Source of the DNA: Bacteroides sp.
Lineage (GTDB): Bacteria > Bacteroidota > Bacteroidia > Bacteroidales > Bacteroidaceae
DNA length: 64,000 nucleotides
Direction of reading: 5' to 3'
Assembly (NCBI GenBank): GCA_021202275.1
Contig: JAJQDI010000018.1
Coordinates: 1 to 64,000 of the forward strand
A program made the translations under genes and the position numbers. Position 1 is the stretch's first letter. The number at the start of each line of letters is the position of its first letter. The notes below the pieces were generated by a model, which saw only the letters and a program-made list of their open reading frames with translations, was not told where the DNA came from and searched no databases. Shown here piece by piece: positions 1-9,060 of the stretch.

Positions 1-648
1 ACTTAATTTATAAAATTCATCTATAACTAAAAAATTAACGGAATCGAAATAAGTATATTCATTAACACGTTCTGCTGTAAAAAGAAAAATATTTCCTTTT
101 TCATTAGAAGGTTCTTGTGAAGTTCTGACTATCAGTTTGTAGGATTCATTGTATCTCAATAATTTCCTTCTTGTTTCATCTAATAAAGCTAATGTAGGTT
201 GAATAATTACAATATTTCGATATTTACAAGATGCGACGATTTCTTCAATTAGTAGACTTTTACCAAAACTAGTAGGAGCACTTACAATAACATTTTTCTC
301 TGTTTGTAAAAGACGCAATACTTCTAACTGTTCTTCATGAAAATATTTAGATATGTTTTCTGATTTGTGTAACTCTTTTCTTATTTCTCCTGATAGATTA
401 TTAAGATTTTCTTGTTTATTATTAAGATAAGGATAGAATCCAGCAGATTCAATTAAGTTTACCCAAATTTCATGAGTTGAAGGATGAAGTTTTGACCAAT
501 ATTCAAGTATATTAATTAATAACTTACGTCCTAAACTTTCATCATTATACAGTAAGGATGAACAATTTTGTACTAATTTAAAACTTTCATCCAAAGACAG
601 TTGATCTTTTTGTTCAATCTCTTTTATAAAAGAAGTAAAATCAAGCAT
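1..648 (-). CDS. hamB: HamB-like DEAD/DEAH helicase of Hachiman, partial (C-terminus outside window)
   Basis: The reverse strand is open from an ATG at 648 to the window edge (216 codons), so only the N-terminus is present. After a helical N-terminal region of about 115 residues comes a P-loop (SAPTSFGKS) and then a Walker B-like box (VIDEFY) near the cut end, the layout of a superfamily 2 helicase with an N-terminal extension. Its start overlaps the stop of the upstream DUF1837 gene by 8 bases, so the two are translationally coupled. HamA (DUF1837) followed by a DExD/H helicase is the definition of Hachiman, in which HamB binds and travels on DNA and holds the HamA nuclease in check. The assignment rests mainly on the pairing, because the helicase motifs beyond box II are not visible. 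Confidence 0.85.
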   Translation of the reverse strand, partial: MLDFTSFIKEIEQKDQLSLDESFKLVQNCSSLLYNDESLGRKLLINILEYWSKLHPSTHEIWVNLIESAGFYPYLNNKQENLNNLSGEIRKELHKSENISKYFHEEQLEVLRLLQTEKNVIVSAPTSFGKSLLIEEIVASCKYRNIVIIQPTLALLDETRRKLLRYNESYKLIVRTSQEPSNEKGNIFLFTAERVNEYTYFDSVNFLVIDEFYKLS

Positions 649-1678
649 GTTGTTGATGATAAAGTTTCTGATGTAAAATTTTTATTAACTCTTTTTTGGA
701 GGGTATAGGAAATAAAACCAAAATAATATTTAAATCAGTTTTTATGGGTTCTCCTCTTTCATTTTGTAAAGCACTTAATTTTTCATTAAATTTATTTTGA
801 AGATGTCTGATTTCTATTTCATATTCTTCTTGAAAATCAGTATGCAAATCATTTGGACATTTCTCAAACAATTCTGACTGATAAGTACAAACTAAAGGAA
901 TTGTTACAGAACTCAATAAATCTTGAAGCTTGTACATTCCATTACCTACTTGGTCAAAAACATCAAACCAAAATTTCTTGACTCTTAAAAACTCTTCATA
1001 CTCTGGATGAGTATTTAAGTCTTTATATTCTTCAGGAGAAATAAACGCATCTTTTTTCTTAGAAATTAAAAAACATTCTCTTGTTAAAAAATCACATTTG
1101 AAATGAACATTTATATCTTCTATAAGATTTTCAATACCTTTTTCACCAGCCTTTCCATTTTTCCTATAATAGATTTTAGATTCTCCTAAATAAAGAGAAC
1201 TTTTAGTAGTGTCATTTAAATCAGCTCCAATATGGACAGCATCAAATCCATGTACTGTAAAGCCATCCGTATCTTTAAAATAAATTTTAGAAAGAAGAGG
1301 TATAGTATTTAAATAATCTCGAAGTATTAAATGTAATATAAGTTCCCCAAACTCTCCACGCTTTATAATTTTATCTTCTGCTTTTAAATTCTCATCATCA
1401 ATTACTGTATCTTGCTCCACATAAGTCCATTTAACATCCGCATAAGTTTTAATATTATAGATGGATTTTGCTGCTTCTTTTAATTTACGTCGATCATATT
1501 GTTTTAATATTCCAGTATGATACCCAAAAGCAAAATCCACAATGGTATCCATTAGTAATTCAGCAAAAGATTCCATCATACAAATTCCTAAATCAAAACC
1601 TATATAAAATGTTTTCAATTTTGATTCTGAAATTGGATGAACTAATACTGAATTAGAATTAAAAATCATATATTTCAC
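641..1678 (-). CDS. hamA: HamA, DUF1837 effector nuclease of Hachiman defence system
   Basis: A 345-residue protein with the DUF1837 signature: RGEFGE at residues 107-112, GFDAVHI at 144-150 and LYLGESKIY at 162-170. The Glu, Asp and ESK residues at these three sites match a PD-(D/E)xK nuclease core. In Hachiman, HamA is the DNA-degrading effector released when the HamB helicase is activated. The stop lies inside the start of the helicase gene (8-base overlap), as expected for a coupled hamAB operon. The C-terminal half (about 200-345) has no motif I can name. A promoter-like TAATTTTG lies 20 bases before the start. The key catalytic residues are all present, so this gene looks intact. Confidence 0.88.
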   Translation of the reverse strand: MKYMIFNSNSVLVHPISESKLKTFYIGFDLGICMMESFAELLMDTIVDFAFGYHTGILKQYDRRKLKEAAKSIYNIKTYADVKWTYVEQDTVIDDENLKAEDKIIKRGEFGELILHLILRDYLNTIPLLSKIYFKDTDGFTVHGFDAVHIGADLNDTTKSSLYLGESKIYYRKNGKAGEKGIENLIEDINVHFKCDFLTRECFLISKKKDAFISPEEYKDLNTHPEYEEFLRVKKFWFDVFDQVGNGMYKLQDLLSSVTIPLVCTYQSELFEKCPNDLHTDFQEEYEIEIRHLQNKFNEKLSALQNERGEPIKTDLNIILVLFPIPSKKELIKILHQKLYHQQHA

Positions 1679-1697
1679 ATTTATTTTTTAATAAATA

Positions 1698-1705
1698 CAA
1701 AATTA
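1698..1705 (-). promoter_or_regulatory. Bacteroidota -7 element for hamAB
   Basis: On the minus strand this reads TAATTTTG, matching the Bacteroidota -7 consensus TAnnTTTG, 20 bases upstream of the hamA start. No clear -33 box was confirmed. Confidence 0.4.
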
Positions 1706-2359
1706 CAAAAACCTCTTAATTATCAAGCCTGAAAGACTTATTATTTACATTTTTTGATATAGTAATAATTCGATTTTTAAATAAAAGTCTGATAAAAATG
1801 CAAGTTTTCAGCCAAACGAGGATAACCGAATTATAATATGCAGAAAACGTTCTTTGTTTGGCTATTTCTTTGGACCACAAATTATAAAAGCATATAAAAA
1901 ACTATTTCAAGCATGAATATATACAGAGAAGATGTATTTCTGAAAGAATTAAACATCGCTTTTTTCAATGGTTTTGAACACTAATTAAGAATAGAATGGG
2001 TATGTTCGACTAATAGGATATGGTGAAAAAAGTTCAAATAAGGACTCAGAAAATAAACAATTAGATATTAATACTATGAACAAATACTAAGAAATACAGA
2101 AAACGATAAATATATACCTCATAGAGCGATTTAATTACCGTATACTTCACACCTGGCAATATTTTAACCACCCGAACAAACACCCGATAAACTTGAATTT
2201 GTATATCTAAAAGGCAAGAATTTGGTTTCCAGCCTATTGGATGATTATAGTATAGCCCGAATAAAATACTATTACATAGAAGGTACAAATTAATAGCTCA
2301 TATCTCTACACAAACTAAAATAACATATAATAAAGTTTTTAACAATAACTGTGATTTTG

Positions 2360-2367
2360 TATCTTTG
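2360..2367 (+). promoter_or_regulatory. Bacteroidota -7 element before the RiPP precursor
   Basis: TATCTTTG matches TAnnTTTG exactly and lies 45 bases upstream of the start of the short Cys-containing peptide at 2413. Confidence 0.5.
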
Positions 2368-2412
2368 CATTATGCTAAATAGCAAAGTAATAATTTTATA
2401 AAATTAAAATTT

Positions 2413-2529
2413 ATGAGTTACAAAAAACCAGAAATTTTAGCGCAAAGTACTGCACAGATGGCAGATTGCCGTCCCAACAGTAGACCATGCGGGAGACCAT
2501 GTAACCCACCAAAGCCAGGTGGACGTTAA
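2413..2529 (+). CDS. small RiPP precursor peptide (38 aa, Cys/Arg/Pro-rich core)
   Basis: A 38-codon reading frame sits 73 bases upstream of a radical SAM/SPASM gene. The N-terminal half (MSYKKPEILAQSTAQMA) looks like a leader; a PEILAQ-type stretch is common in radical-SAM-modified peptides. The C-terminal half is a low-complexity core, DCRPNSRPCGRPCNPPKPGG, with three Cys and three Arg-Pro pairs. There is no aromatic residue, which argues against an aromatic cyclophane (triceptide) and makes a Cys thioether product, sactipeptide- or ranthipeptide-like, more plausible; that is inference. A perfect -7 promoter lies upstream and a strong hairpin follows the stop, so the peptide is probably made in excess over the enzyme. 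No leader peptidase or exporter gene is seen next to it. Confidence 0.7.
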   Translation: MSYKKPEILAQSTAQMADCRPNSRPCGRPCNPPKPGGR

Positions 2530-2539
2530 TTAACAATTT

Positions 2540-2583
2540 AATCAAGTGATAGTATTAATCCAATTAATACTCATCACTTGATT
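2540..2583 (+). terminator. attenuator-like hairpin between RiPP precursor and maturase
   Basis: The inverted repeat AATCAAGTGAT (2540-2550) pairs with 2573-2583, and AGTATTAAT (2551-2559) pairs with 2563-2571. This is about 20 paired bases with a 3-base loop and one bulge. It starts 11 bases after the precursor stop and ends 19 bases before the maturase start, the usual position for an attenuator in RiPP operons. Confidence 0.7.
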
Positions 2584-2602
2584 ATTTAATATCATATTTA
2601 TT

Positions 2603-4085
2603 ATGTTTTTCAAGCTAAAATCTAATGTTTTATTCAGAAATTATGAATCCTTTGGATATATAACGGACAATAGAAATTTTGGATATACACTAACTAATAA
2701 TAAAAAAAGTACATCGGAGACAAAATTGTATCAGATATCGGAGCTGTATTTCTTACTGTCTTAGACAAAAAGCCAAAAGCTTTTGACGAATTAGCAAATA
2801 AAATCAATGAGCAATTTGCCGATGTTGACATCGACACAATCAAACAAGATGCTATAGAATTTTACTGCACTCTTGAACGAGATGGATTTATTGTGTCAGG
2901 GAAAACAGTTCAAGAATGTGAAGAAAAAGACACTAAATTTTCATACCAAAATATAGAACCTCAAACAATTAATAATGATTTTTCTTCAAATATTCATAAT
3001 CTTCAAAAAAATTCACAGGTTTTTTTGAAGAATACTTTGAAGGAAAACCTCAGCTTACAAATCTACATATAGAAATCACTAGTAAATGTAATGAAAGATG
3101 TATACATTGTTATATTCCCCATGATAATAAAATAAGTCAAATTGAACCTGATTTATTTTATAATATGTTGAAACAGTGTAAAGAAATGAAACTGTTGCAT
3201 CTAACAATAAGTGGTGGCGAACCATTACTACACAAACATTTTTGCAATTTTTTAAGTAGATGCAGGGAATATGATTTCTCAGTAAATGTCCTTAGCAATT
3301 TGACATTACTTGATGAAAAAATCATCAAAGAAATGAAAGCAAATCCACTTTTGGGGGTTCAAGTCTCTTTATACTCAATGAATCCCAATATTCATGATGA
3401 GATAACCCAGATGAAAGGAAGTTTTGAAAAAACAAAAAATGCAATTTTAAAACTTGTTGAAAATGATATTCCTTTGCAAATAAGCTGTCCTATAATGAAA
3501 CAAAATAAAAGATGTTATGATGATGTTGTAAAATGGGCAGAAAAATATAAGATTCAGGTGGGAGATGATTATGTTATTATTGCAAGATATAATCACACAA
3601 CGCAAAATCTAAATTGTCGTCTTTCAATTGATGAGATCAAAGAATTGATTAATGATAAAATTACTAAGAATAAAAGATACTTAGAGCAATTAGAAATAGA
3701 GGCCGATAAGAAAAAGAATATTAAATCCGATGATTTTGTTTGTAGCGTTTGTAATTCTTCTCTTTGCGTAGCAGACAACGGAAATGTGTATCCGTGTGCT
3801 GGTTGGCAGGGTTATGTTGTGGGTAATTTGAAGGAAACTTCTTTAAATGATATTTGGAACCATTCTGAAAAGGTTCAATATTTGAGAGGTTTACGGAATT
3901 ATCACTTTCCAAAATGTATTAAATGCATTGATAAAGAATTTTGTACTATGTGCATGGTAAGAAATGCAAATGAGAATCCAATAGGAGATCCATTAGCTGT
4001 GAATGAATACTTTTGTGATATAGCAAAATTCAATAGAAAAACAGTGCTTCAATGGAAAGAAAAGCATATGATTTCTCAATCCTAA
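2603..4085 (+). pseudogene. radical SAM/SPASM peptide maturase, two frameshifts
   Basis: Three reading frames join into one protein of about 494 residues. The N-terminal part (from ATG 2603) resembles a PqqD-like leader-binding domain. The middle carries the radical SAM cluster CNERCIHC (CxxxCxxC) followed by HLTISGGEPLLH. The C-terminus is a SPASM domain with Cys clusters (CSVCNSSLC; CIKCIDKEFCTMC) for auxiliary iron-sulfur clusters. The frame is lost in a run of seven A (2702-2708) and again in a run of seven T (3020-3026). A one-base change in each run restores a single open gene. The longest intact frame starts at 3165, after the CxxxCxxC motif, so it could not be active alone. Either this is a decayed maturase, or the two homopolymers are miscalled. 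Substrate: the 38-residue peptide just upstream. Confidence 0.8.
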
Positions 4086-4117
4086 TATTTAAATGAATAA
4101 GTTTGCTTATTAATTAA

Positions 4118-4139
4118 ATTGTAAACAACAATTTACAAT
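4118..4139. terminator. weak hairpin after the radical SAM gene
   Basis: ATTGTAAA (4118-4125) pairs with TTTACAAT (4132-4139), 33 bases after the maturase stop. It is AT-rich and short. The rest of 4140-4560 holds no convincing gene. Confidence 0.35.
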
Positions 4140-4562
4140 ATTCCATATAATTCTTTATTTATTTAATTTACAAAAGTACATTCCAGTAATAGAACATCAA
4201 TACCAAGCTACAAACGGTTTATAGGAAAATCTCAACGCCTTAGCCGTTTCGGGTAGTATTTTCCTATAAAGTATTGTCTCATCTATTTTCTGCGTGAATG
4301 ATATTTATATCAATTAAAAAGAAAAACTATATGTTGCGGATATAGGAGAAGTTCGGTAAATTCGTAGAAAGTTATTTGAGGAAATACATAGTAAAAGCAG
4401 AAATAGACACGGTTGTTAAATCGTTACGTCTGACGCTGAAAAATTCCGCTTACAATCTTTTGTTATAAAAGTTATTTCCCAAAGTTGATCTTATAAAATA
4501 AATATCATAAAGAATAAACAAAATATTTTCCTTACAGTTCTTTTTTATTATCATATAAAAGT

Positions 4563-4788
4563 TATCTTTGTAAAAAGATAAATAAGCCTCATAATATAGC
4601 AGCAAAATGCAGAAATTTATCTGCTACAGAATAGGTGGAGTTTGCTAAACAAAATCTTATAACCGTCTGGTATTGAATCAACAACTAAAAAGATTAAAGC
4701 CCCAGGCGGATCACGGAGACCGGGAGACACAACCGGACAAATGATAATACAAAGAGTTCATAAACAGTAGTTTAGAACTCTTTTTTTG
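4563..4788 (+). ncRNA. candidate short structured transcript of unknown function
   Basis: A perfect -7 element TATCTTTG (4563-4570) is followed about 180 bases later by a clean rho-independent terminator: AAAGAGTTC (4751-4759) pairs with GAACTCTTT (4775-4783), then a run of seven T. Between them are only very short frames (a 13-residue one at 4607-4648), and several hairpins can be drawn, for example CCGTCTGG with CCAGGCGG. A frame without a start codon encodes KAPGGSRRPGD, faintly like the RiPP core upstream, so a decayed second precursor is an alternative. It lies just before the recombinase gene. Confidence 0.4.
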
Positions 4789-4983
4789 TTTTTATGACCT
4801 CGGTCGATTAGACAAAAACAGACACGAACTGCTCCCTTTACTGCTCCACAAAATAAACACATCAAAAAAAGGGGAGCATTTTTAACACTAATACGCTGAT
4901 ATGTCGCAATTTGACGCACTCATAAACCTCTATTTCTGAGATTAATGATTTAAGTTTGTAACTTTAAAGCAAGGAGGTATAGT

Positions 4984-6249
4984 ATGAGAGCAACATTTAA
5001 AAAAACATTCTACCTGAGAGGCACACGCCCGAAGAAAAATGGTAAGGTTGGTGTTGAAGTGAAAATTACTATCAACGGTAAAGTAGTCCATTTTTATACA
5101 GGGATTGATGTTCTCCCAGACCTATGGATAAAATCCGTAGGTAAAATGAAGGGTAATAACCCTGAAAGCCGTTTAATTAATAAGATGCTTGATACTGTTA
5201 TGGAGGAAATAGACACTTCTTACAACTCACTTTTAGCAGATCAGGGATATGTCCATCCACAACAGATAAAGGAAGCCATATTAAATAAACGAGACGGTAA
5301 ACTCACCCGGAAGGAAGAGGAATTAAAGAATAAAAAGAATTTCTTCGACTATTTTGATGAAGTCAACGCTATCAAAAAGATGGAGGTAAGTAAAAAAAAC
5401 GCACTCCAGATACCTGACCACAAAAGAAAGATTTGCCGGGTACTTCACAAAAGTAACCAGGAAGAAACCACAGCAGATTGAATTTAGCGATTTAACTCCT
5501 ACCCTGATAAATGGATTCTATTACGAACTTATGAAGGAGTATAAGATTGAAAATAACATGGCTATGAAGTATATGCAGAAACTAAAATGTGCGTAGCCCA
5601 TGTTATGGAAGAGGAGGAACAGAAAATAAAGAATCCTTTCAGAAAGTTTAAATTCCATTTTGACGAGTCTGACAGACATTTCTTATCCCAGGAACAGATA
5701 GAAGCCTTGATGACAAGGAAGTTTCAATCAGAGCAGCTACAAAGAGTCAGAGACCTATTTATTTTCAGTTGTTTTACCGGACTCTCGTTTGCAGAGATGA
5801 GAAATCTGGCAGAGGATGATATAATCAAGTCATTTGACGGTAGCCTATGGATCAAAGACAAACGACAGAAAACTAAAAGTGAGTATAGAGTGCGTCTGAT
5901 GAAAGTTCCTTCACTGATCTTAGAGAAGTATGCCGGAACGGGAAAAAACGGAGCCTTACTGCCTATGTACTGTAATAAAGTGATGAATGAAGTACTTCAT
6001 CAGATCGGGCAGATATGTGAAATTGAGCAAGATATTACCTTTCATGTAGGCAGACATTCATTTGCTACGCTTTGTCTGACAATAGATGTGCCCTTAGAGA
6101 CGGTTAGCAAGATGTTAGGTCATAAGTCCATAAAGACCACACAGATTTACGCACAAGTCATTGATAAGAAGCTCAGTAAAGACATGGAATCAATGGAGAA
6201 CAATATCAATGACCTTGCTATTTCCAGTCAGTATAATATAAATCTATAA
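4984..6249 (+). pseudogene. tyrosine recombinase/integrase, frame broken
   Basis: Two parts of one Bacteroidota-type integrase of about 420 residues. The N-terminal part (4984 to about 5395) has the Arm-binding domain (TFYLRGTRPKKNGKV) and the start of the SAM-like core-binding domain. The C-terminal part (5587-6249) carries the catalytic domain with TGLSFAEM (first catalytic Arg replaced here by Ser-Phe-Ala; the usual motif is TGLRxxE), HVGRHSFATL (His-x-x-Arg) and a C-terminal Tyr in TQIYAQV. The frame shifts in a run of eight A (5392-5399) and again near 5575-5590, where a TAG appears in the bridging frame. The bridging sequence encodes normal recombinase residues, so the gene was once continuous. 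It probably integrated the element to its right. Activity is doubtful because of the frameshifts and the altered Arg region. Confidence 0.85.
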
Positions 6250-6262
6250 AAACCAATTCATC

Positions 6263-6685
6263 ATGAAACGAGGATATATAAAAATAGAAGAGACAGCCAA
6301 TGGACATTACAGGGTGAAAGCTGAACTTTATAAAGGAACTGTATGGCTGACTCAATACGAGATCGCTGATCTGTTTGGTGTCTTTGAATCTACTATTTCT
6401 TCTAAGCTAAAGACGTTATTTAAGAACGGGCTATTGCGTGAAGAAGAAGTAAAGAGGAACGTAGAAGTCATACGATCAACTGCCAAATCAAGCAGCAAAG
6501 GACAAACCTATATTGATCTATATAATATGGAGGTAATTCTTATGTTGAGTTATCACCTCAATAGTATGAAAATAACCATTTTCAGAAAATGGGTTCAGAC
6601 AGTCCTGAATGAACATATTGAAAGCAAAGAGCCGTTACAGGTACTTGATTCAATGTTCTTTTATAATACTAAAGTAATTCATTGA
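6263..6685 (+). CDS. RhuM-like DNA-binding protein
   Basis: A 140-residue protein matching the N-terminal part of the RhuM/virulence-protein family: GTVWLTQYEIADLFGV, then a winged-helix-like stretch with ESTISSKLKTLFKNG, then YNMEVILMLSYHLNS and FRKWVQTVLNEHI. Family members are usually found beside integrases in Bacteroidota elements, and their biochemical role is not settled; DNA binding is inferred from the helix-turn-helix look. It starts 13 bases after the recombinase stop, so it is probably co-transcribed with it. A 13-bp stem terminator follows. Confidence 0.65.
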   Translation: MKRGYIKIEETANGHYRVKAELYKGTVWLTQYEIADLFGVFESTISSKLKTLFKNGLLREEEVKRNVEVIRSTAKSSSKGQTYIDLYNMEVILMLSYHLNSMKITIFRKWVQTVLNEHIESKEPLQVLDSMFFYNTKVIH

Positions 6686-6720
6686 ATTATAACACAACCT
6701 GATTATTCATCTAAAACCTA

Positions 6721-6757
6721 TTAATACCAGTGTCATGATACCATACACTGGTATTAA
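6721..6757. terminator. bidirectional terminator
   Basis: TTAATACCAGTGT (6721-6733) pairs perfectly with ACACTGGTATTAA (6745-6757) around an 11-base loop, between two convergent genes. Confidence 0.75.
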
Positions 6758-6769
6758 TAAGATCACTTA

Positions 6770-7288
6770 TTATGCTTTCTTTCTCAACTCCTCTATTGTA
6801 CGCAGAAGTTCTTCCTTCTCCAGGTCAAATTCTCTCTGCCTTATTTCCAATTCGGAAATTCTGGAAAGACTATTTGTATATAACTTCACATATTTATCTA
6901 TTTGACCCTGATAATATTTAGCAGGAGCCAATACCGCATCTGTAGGATTGACATTTACCGTGGTACTCCACAAGACATTACTGGATTGATTAAAAGAATG
7001 ATCGTAAGCATTATTTTGATAAACACTTTTCAATTCATTCTCTTTGGCTTTAGTCAAATAATAAATGTTCACTCCAAATATTTCTGCTATTTTCCGAACA
7101 ATATGAAGAGGTAACTCTCTGGCATTTTCATACTTAGATACCGCTTGTTGAGAAACATTTAACTTTTCTGCCAGAACATCCTGATTCCAACCATTCATTT
7201 CACGAAAAATCGCACAATGTCTTCCAATAAAAGGAACTTTTCCCTCACCGGAATCAATTATCTCTACCTGATTATTTTTTGTCGTCAT
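6770..7288 (-). CDS. XRE-family HTH regulator with C-terminal coiled coil
   Basis: 172 residues. Residues about 20-75 form a Cro/CI helix-turn-helix (WNQDVLAEKLNVSQQAVSKYE, given here in part as LNVSQQAVSKYENA). A polar linker follows, then a coiled coil at about 130-172 (ISELEIRQREFDLEKEE). This looks like a DNA-binding regulator that oligomerises through its tail. It is divergent from the gene at 7484; the shared 195-base region has an inverted repeat that it may bind. A similar HTH-plus-coil design occurs at 10073-10557, suggesting related regulators on the same element. Confidence 0.7.
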   Translation of the reverse strand: MTTKNNQVEIIDSGEGKVPFIGRHCAIFREMNGWNQDVLAEKLNVSQQAVSKYENARELPLHIVRKIAEIFGVNIYYLTKAKENELKSVYQNNAYDHSFNQSSNVLWSTTVNVNPTDAVLAPAKYYQGQIDKYVKLYTNSLSRISELEIRQREFDLEKEELLRTIEELRKKA

Positions 7289-7405
7289 TTTTTAATTATA
7301 GCTAAGTTAGATAAAGTTTTTGTGTTATATATAATATCCTGACAAATTTAATAGTAAATTATTAACTACAAGTTATTTTCCAAAAATATTAATTATTGTT
7401 AAGTA

Positions 7406-7434
7406 GTAAAATACAAGCAAAAGTAGTATTTTAC
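7406..7434. promoter_or_regulatory. operator-like inverted repeat in divergent promoter region
   Basis: GTAAAATAC (7406-7414) is the inverse of GTATTTTAC (7426-7434), spaced by 11 bases, upstream of the -7 element TATATTTG at 7450-7457. Its place between divergent HTH-related genes suggests an operator; this is inference. Confidence 0.5.
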
Positions 7435-7449
7435 AACCACTCCTGGATA

Positions 7450-7457
7450 TATATTTG
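7450..7457 (+). promoter_or_regulatory. -7 element for the 7484 gene pair
   Basis: TATATTTG matches TAnnTTTG, 27 bases before the ATG at 7484. Confidence 0.5.
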
Positions 7458-7483
7458 CATAAAAATGTTAGCTATTTTCTTTT

Positions 7484-7912
7484 ATGAATATGAATTTCCT
7501 ATTTAATAAAGATGCTTTTCATACGCTGTTTGAAACGTTAGACCCGTATTTATATAATCAGGTCGTATGTAAACTGGCTCACCATCTTGATTACGAACAC
7601 TTACCCCAGTATGATATGTGTTCACAAGAAGAGATATGGAAAGAATATGGACTGTATGAAAAAGCACCTTATTATAGCATTCTTTATATACATAATGAAA
7701 GTATAAATGAAACTATTGAGTTGACGTTCTTAAATGGAAGTTGTATCTATGCTAAGGTTTATAAATTAGCTGACTTAAATCTGGAAAAAATTTTAGGTAC
7801 TTATCTGTATGCAGAAGTATGTAATTCAATAGAGTATTATAAGAAATATAAGAAAAGACTCCCTCATTCTTTCAGTATATCAAAGAATAAGGAAATACAA
7901 GGCAAGATATGA
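7484..7912 (+). CDS. hypothetical protein (142 aa)
   Basis: I do not recognise this protein. It is 142 residues, soluble, rich in Tyr, Leu and Glu, with no signal peptide or membrane segment. It has its own -7 promoter and its stop overlaps the start of the next gene by four bases (ATGA), so the two are coupled. The next gene encodes an HTH-like protein, which suggests a role in control of the element or a toxin-antitoxin-like pair; that is only inference from gene order. Confidence 0.6.
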   Translation: MNMNFLFNKDAFHTLFETLDPYLYNQVVCKLAHHLDYEHLPQYDMCSQEEIWKEYGLYEKAPYYSILYIHNESINETIELTFLNGSCIYAKVYKLADLNLEKILGTYLYAEVCNSIEYYKKYKKRLPHSFSISKNKEIQGKI

Positions 7913-8379
7913 AAAATAAAGATACGATAAACGGAGATACTTTTTCTTCTAAAATACCGGGATCAGGAATACATATTGGGAGCAAAATATGTATGCTCAG
8001 AGAAGATTTGGGTATCAGTAAGAAATTAATAGCTGAAAAAATTGGTATAGAAGAAAACGCATATAATGAAACAGAAAATGCGGCTCAGATAGATGATGAA
8101 ACACTTAATAAGATAGCGGAAGCACTTAACATTCCAGCAGAACTTATTAAGAAATATGTGAGTCGGTTAGGCAATAACTTCTTAACTTTAGGAGAAGCCA
8201 ATTATAGTAATAATTATATTGGTAATATGAATGTATTCATTCAAGCCGATAAAGAAATGGTTTCTATGTTTCTGGGATTCATTAAAGACATGCAACAAGA
8301 GAACAAGCAACAGGATCAGGAATATGAGAAAGTATTACAGGAAATAAAAGAAACAATAAAAAGACCAACTATGACGTAA
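7909..8379 (+). CDS. XRE-like HTH protein with C-terminal helix
   Basis: 156 residues. Residues about 24-85 resemble a Cro/CI helix-turn-helix (ICMLREDLGISKKLIAEKIG, then NIPAELIKKYV), weaker than the 6770-7288 regulator. The tail is helical and charged (KDMQQENKQQDQEYEKV) and may oligomerise. It overlaps the preceding gene by four bases. The overall plan matches the other two HTH-plus-coil proteins in this region. Confidence 0.6.
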   Translation: MKNKDTINGDTFSSKIPGSGIHIGSKICMLREDLGISKKLIAEKIGIEENAYNETENAAQIDDETLNKIAEALNIPAELIKKYVSRLGNNFLTLGEANYSNNYIGNMNVFIQADKEMVSMFLGFIKDMQQENKQQDQEYEKVLQEIKETIKRPTMT

Positions 8380-9056
8380 ATTATACATAAAGAACCTCCA
8401 TATCATCGACCAAAACGAATCTATAAACGATACGCATTTCACCTTTACCGTGTTGCAAGTTTAGATTTTATACAGCCAAAGGACTTGTACTTTGGCTGAT
8501 GATATGGGGCTAAGAAATTGCCACATATTTGCAGGTCTCCCGACTCTACCATATATATTTTAAATATACAGTAAGTTAGCAAATGGAGTCTAAAATTTCT
8601 CGAATAACGTTAGACCTGCGATATGGGGCATATTTCCATAAAGTGGTAAACCTTTCATTAGTATTAATTTAAAAACAAAATGGTTAAGTTACCCCCGAAA
8701 GCGTTTACCACTTTTTTATGATCTAATGATAAATCTATTTATATACAATGGGTGACACCTATCGGGTGTGTGGGGAGAAAAATTTTTTCTCCTATAATTT
8801 TACGCACAAAGATAACTACGTCCTCAAAGCCGTAAAGGTTAGGCCCTGCGGGTTTTATGAAAAAAATCTCCAGACTCTCTACCGTTCGCTCGTATTTTTT
8901 TCATAAAAACCTTGACTGCCTTTCAGACTTCGTTATCCTATGTTATGTAAAATTAAAAGAAAAAAATTGTTTTGTTGGGGGTGGTTCGTCCTGGGCAGGG
9001 CACTACGGTTTTGTGCGCTGTTCGTTCGTGATTCTTCCTTTACTCTCACAATTCAC
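8380..9056. other. gene-free, hairpin-rich intergenic stretch
   Basis: No convincing gene. Visible structure: CAGCCAAAG with CTTTGGCTG near 8471-8499; AAAGTGGTAAAC with GTTTACCACTTT (about 8640-8715, extended by CTTTC/GAAAG), then a T run; TTTTATGAAAAAAA with TTTTTTTCATAAAA (about 8853-8906); and TTTGTGCGCTG with CAGCGCACAAA (about 9010-9072), which probably ends the minus-strand membrane gene. A 112-codon plus-strand frame at 8857-9195 overlaps these hairpins and is not protein-like. Confidence 0.5.
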
Positions 9057-9060
9057 ACTC

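Noticed and set aside
2061..2288. 75-codon minus-strand frame
   Set aside because: Composition is low in charged residues and it lies antisense to the better plus-strand remnant.
2150..2292. Possible coding remnant on the plus strand (KLEFVYLKGKNLVSSLLDD)
   Set aside because: About 35 coherent codons, but no start, a stop shortly upstream and no family match; probably a decayed gene end, too weak to list.
4340..4470. 45-codon frame (FGKFVESYLRKYIVKAEIDT)
   Set aside because: No start codon after the preceding TAG and no family resemblance.
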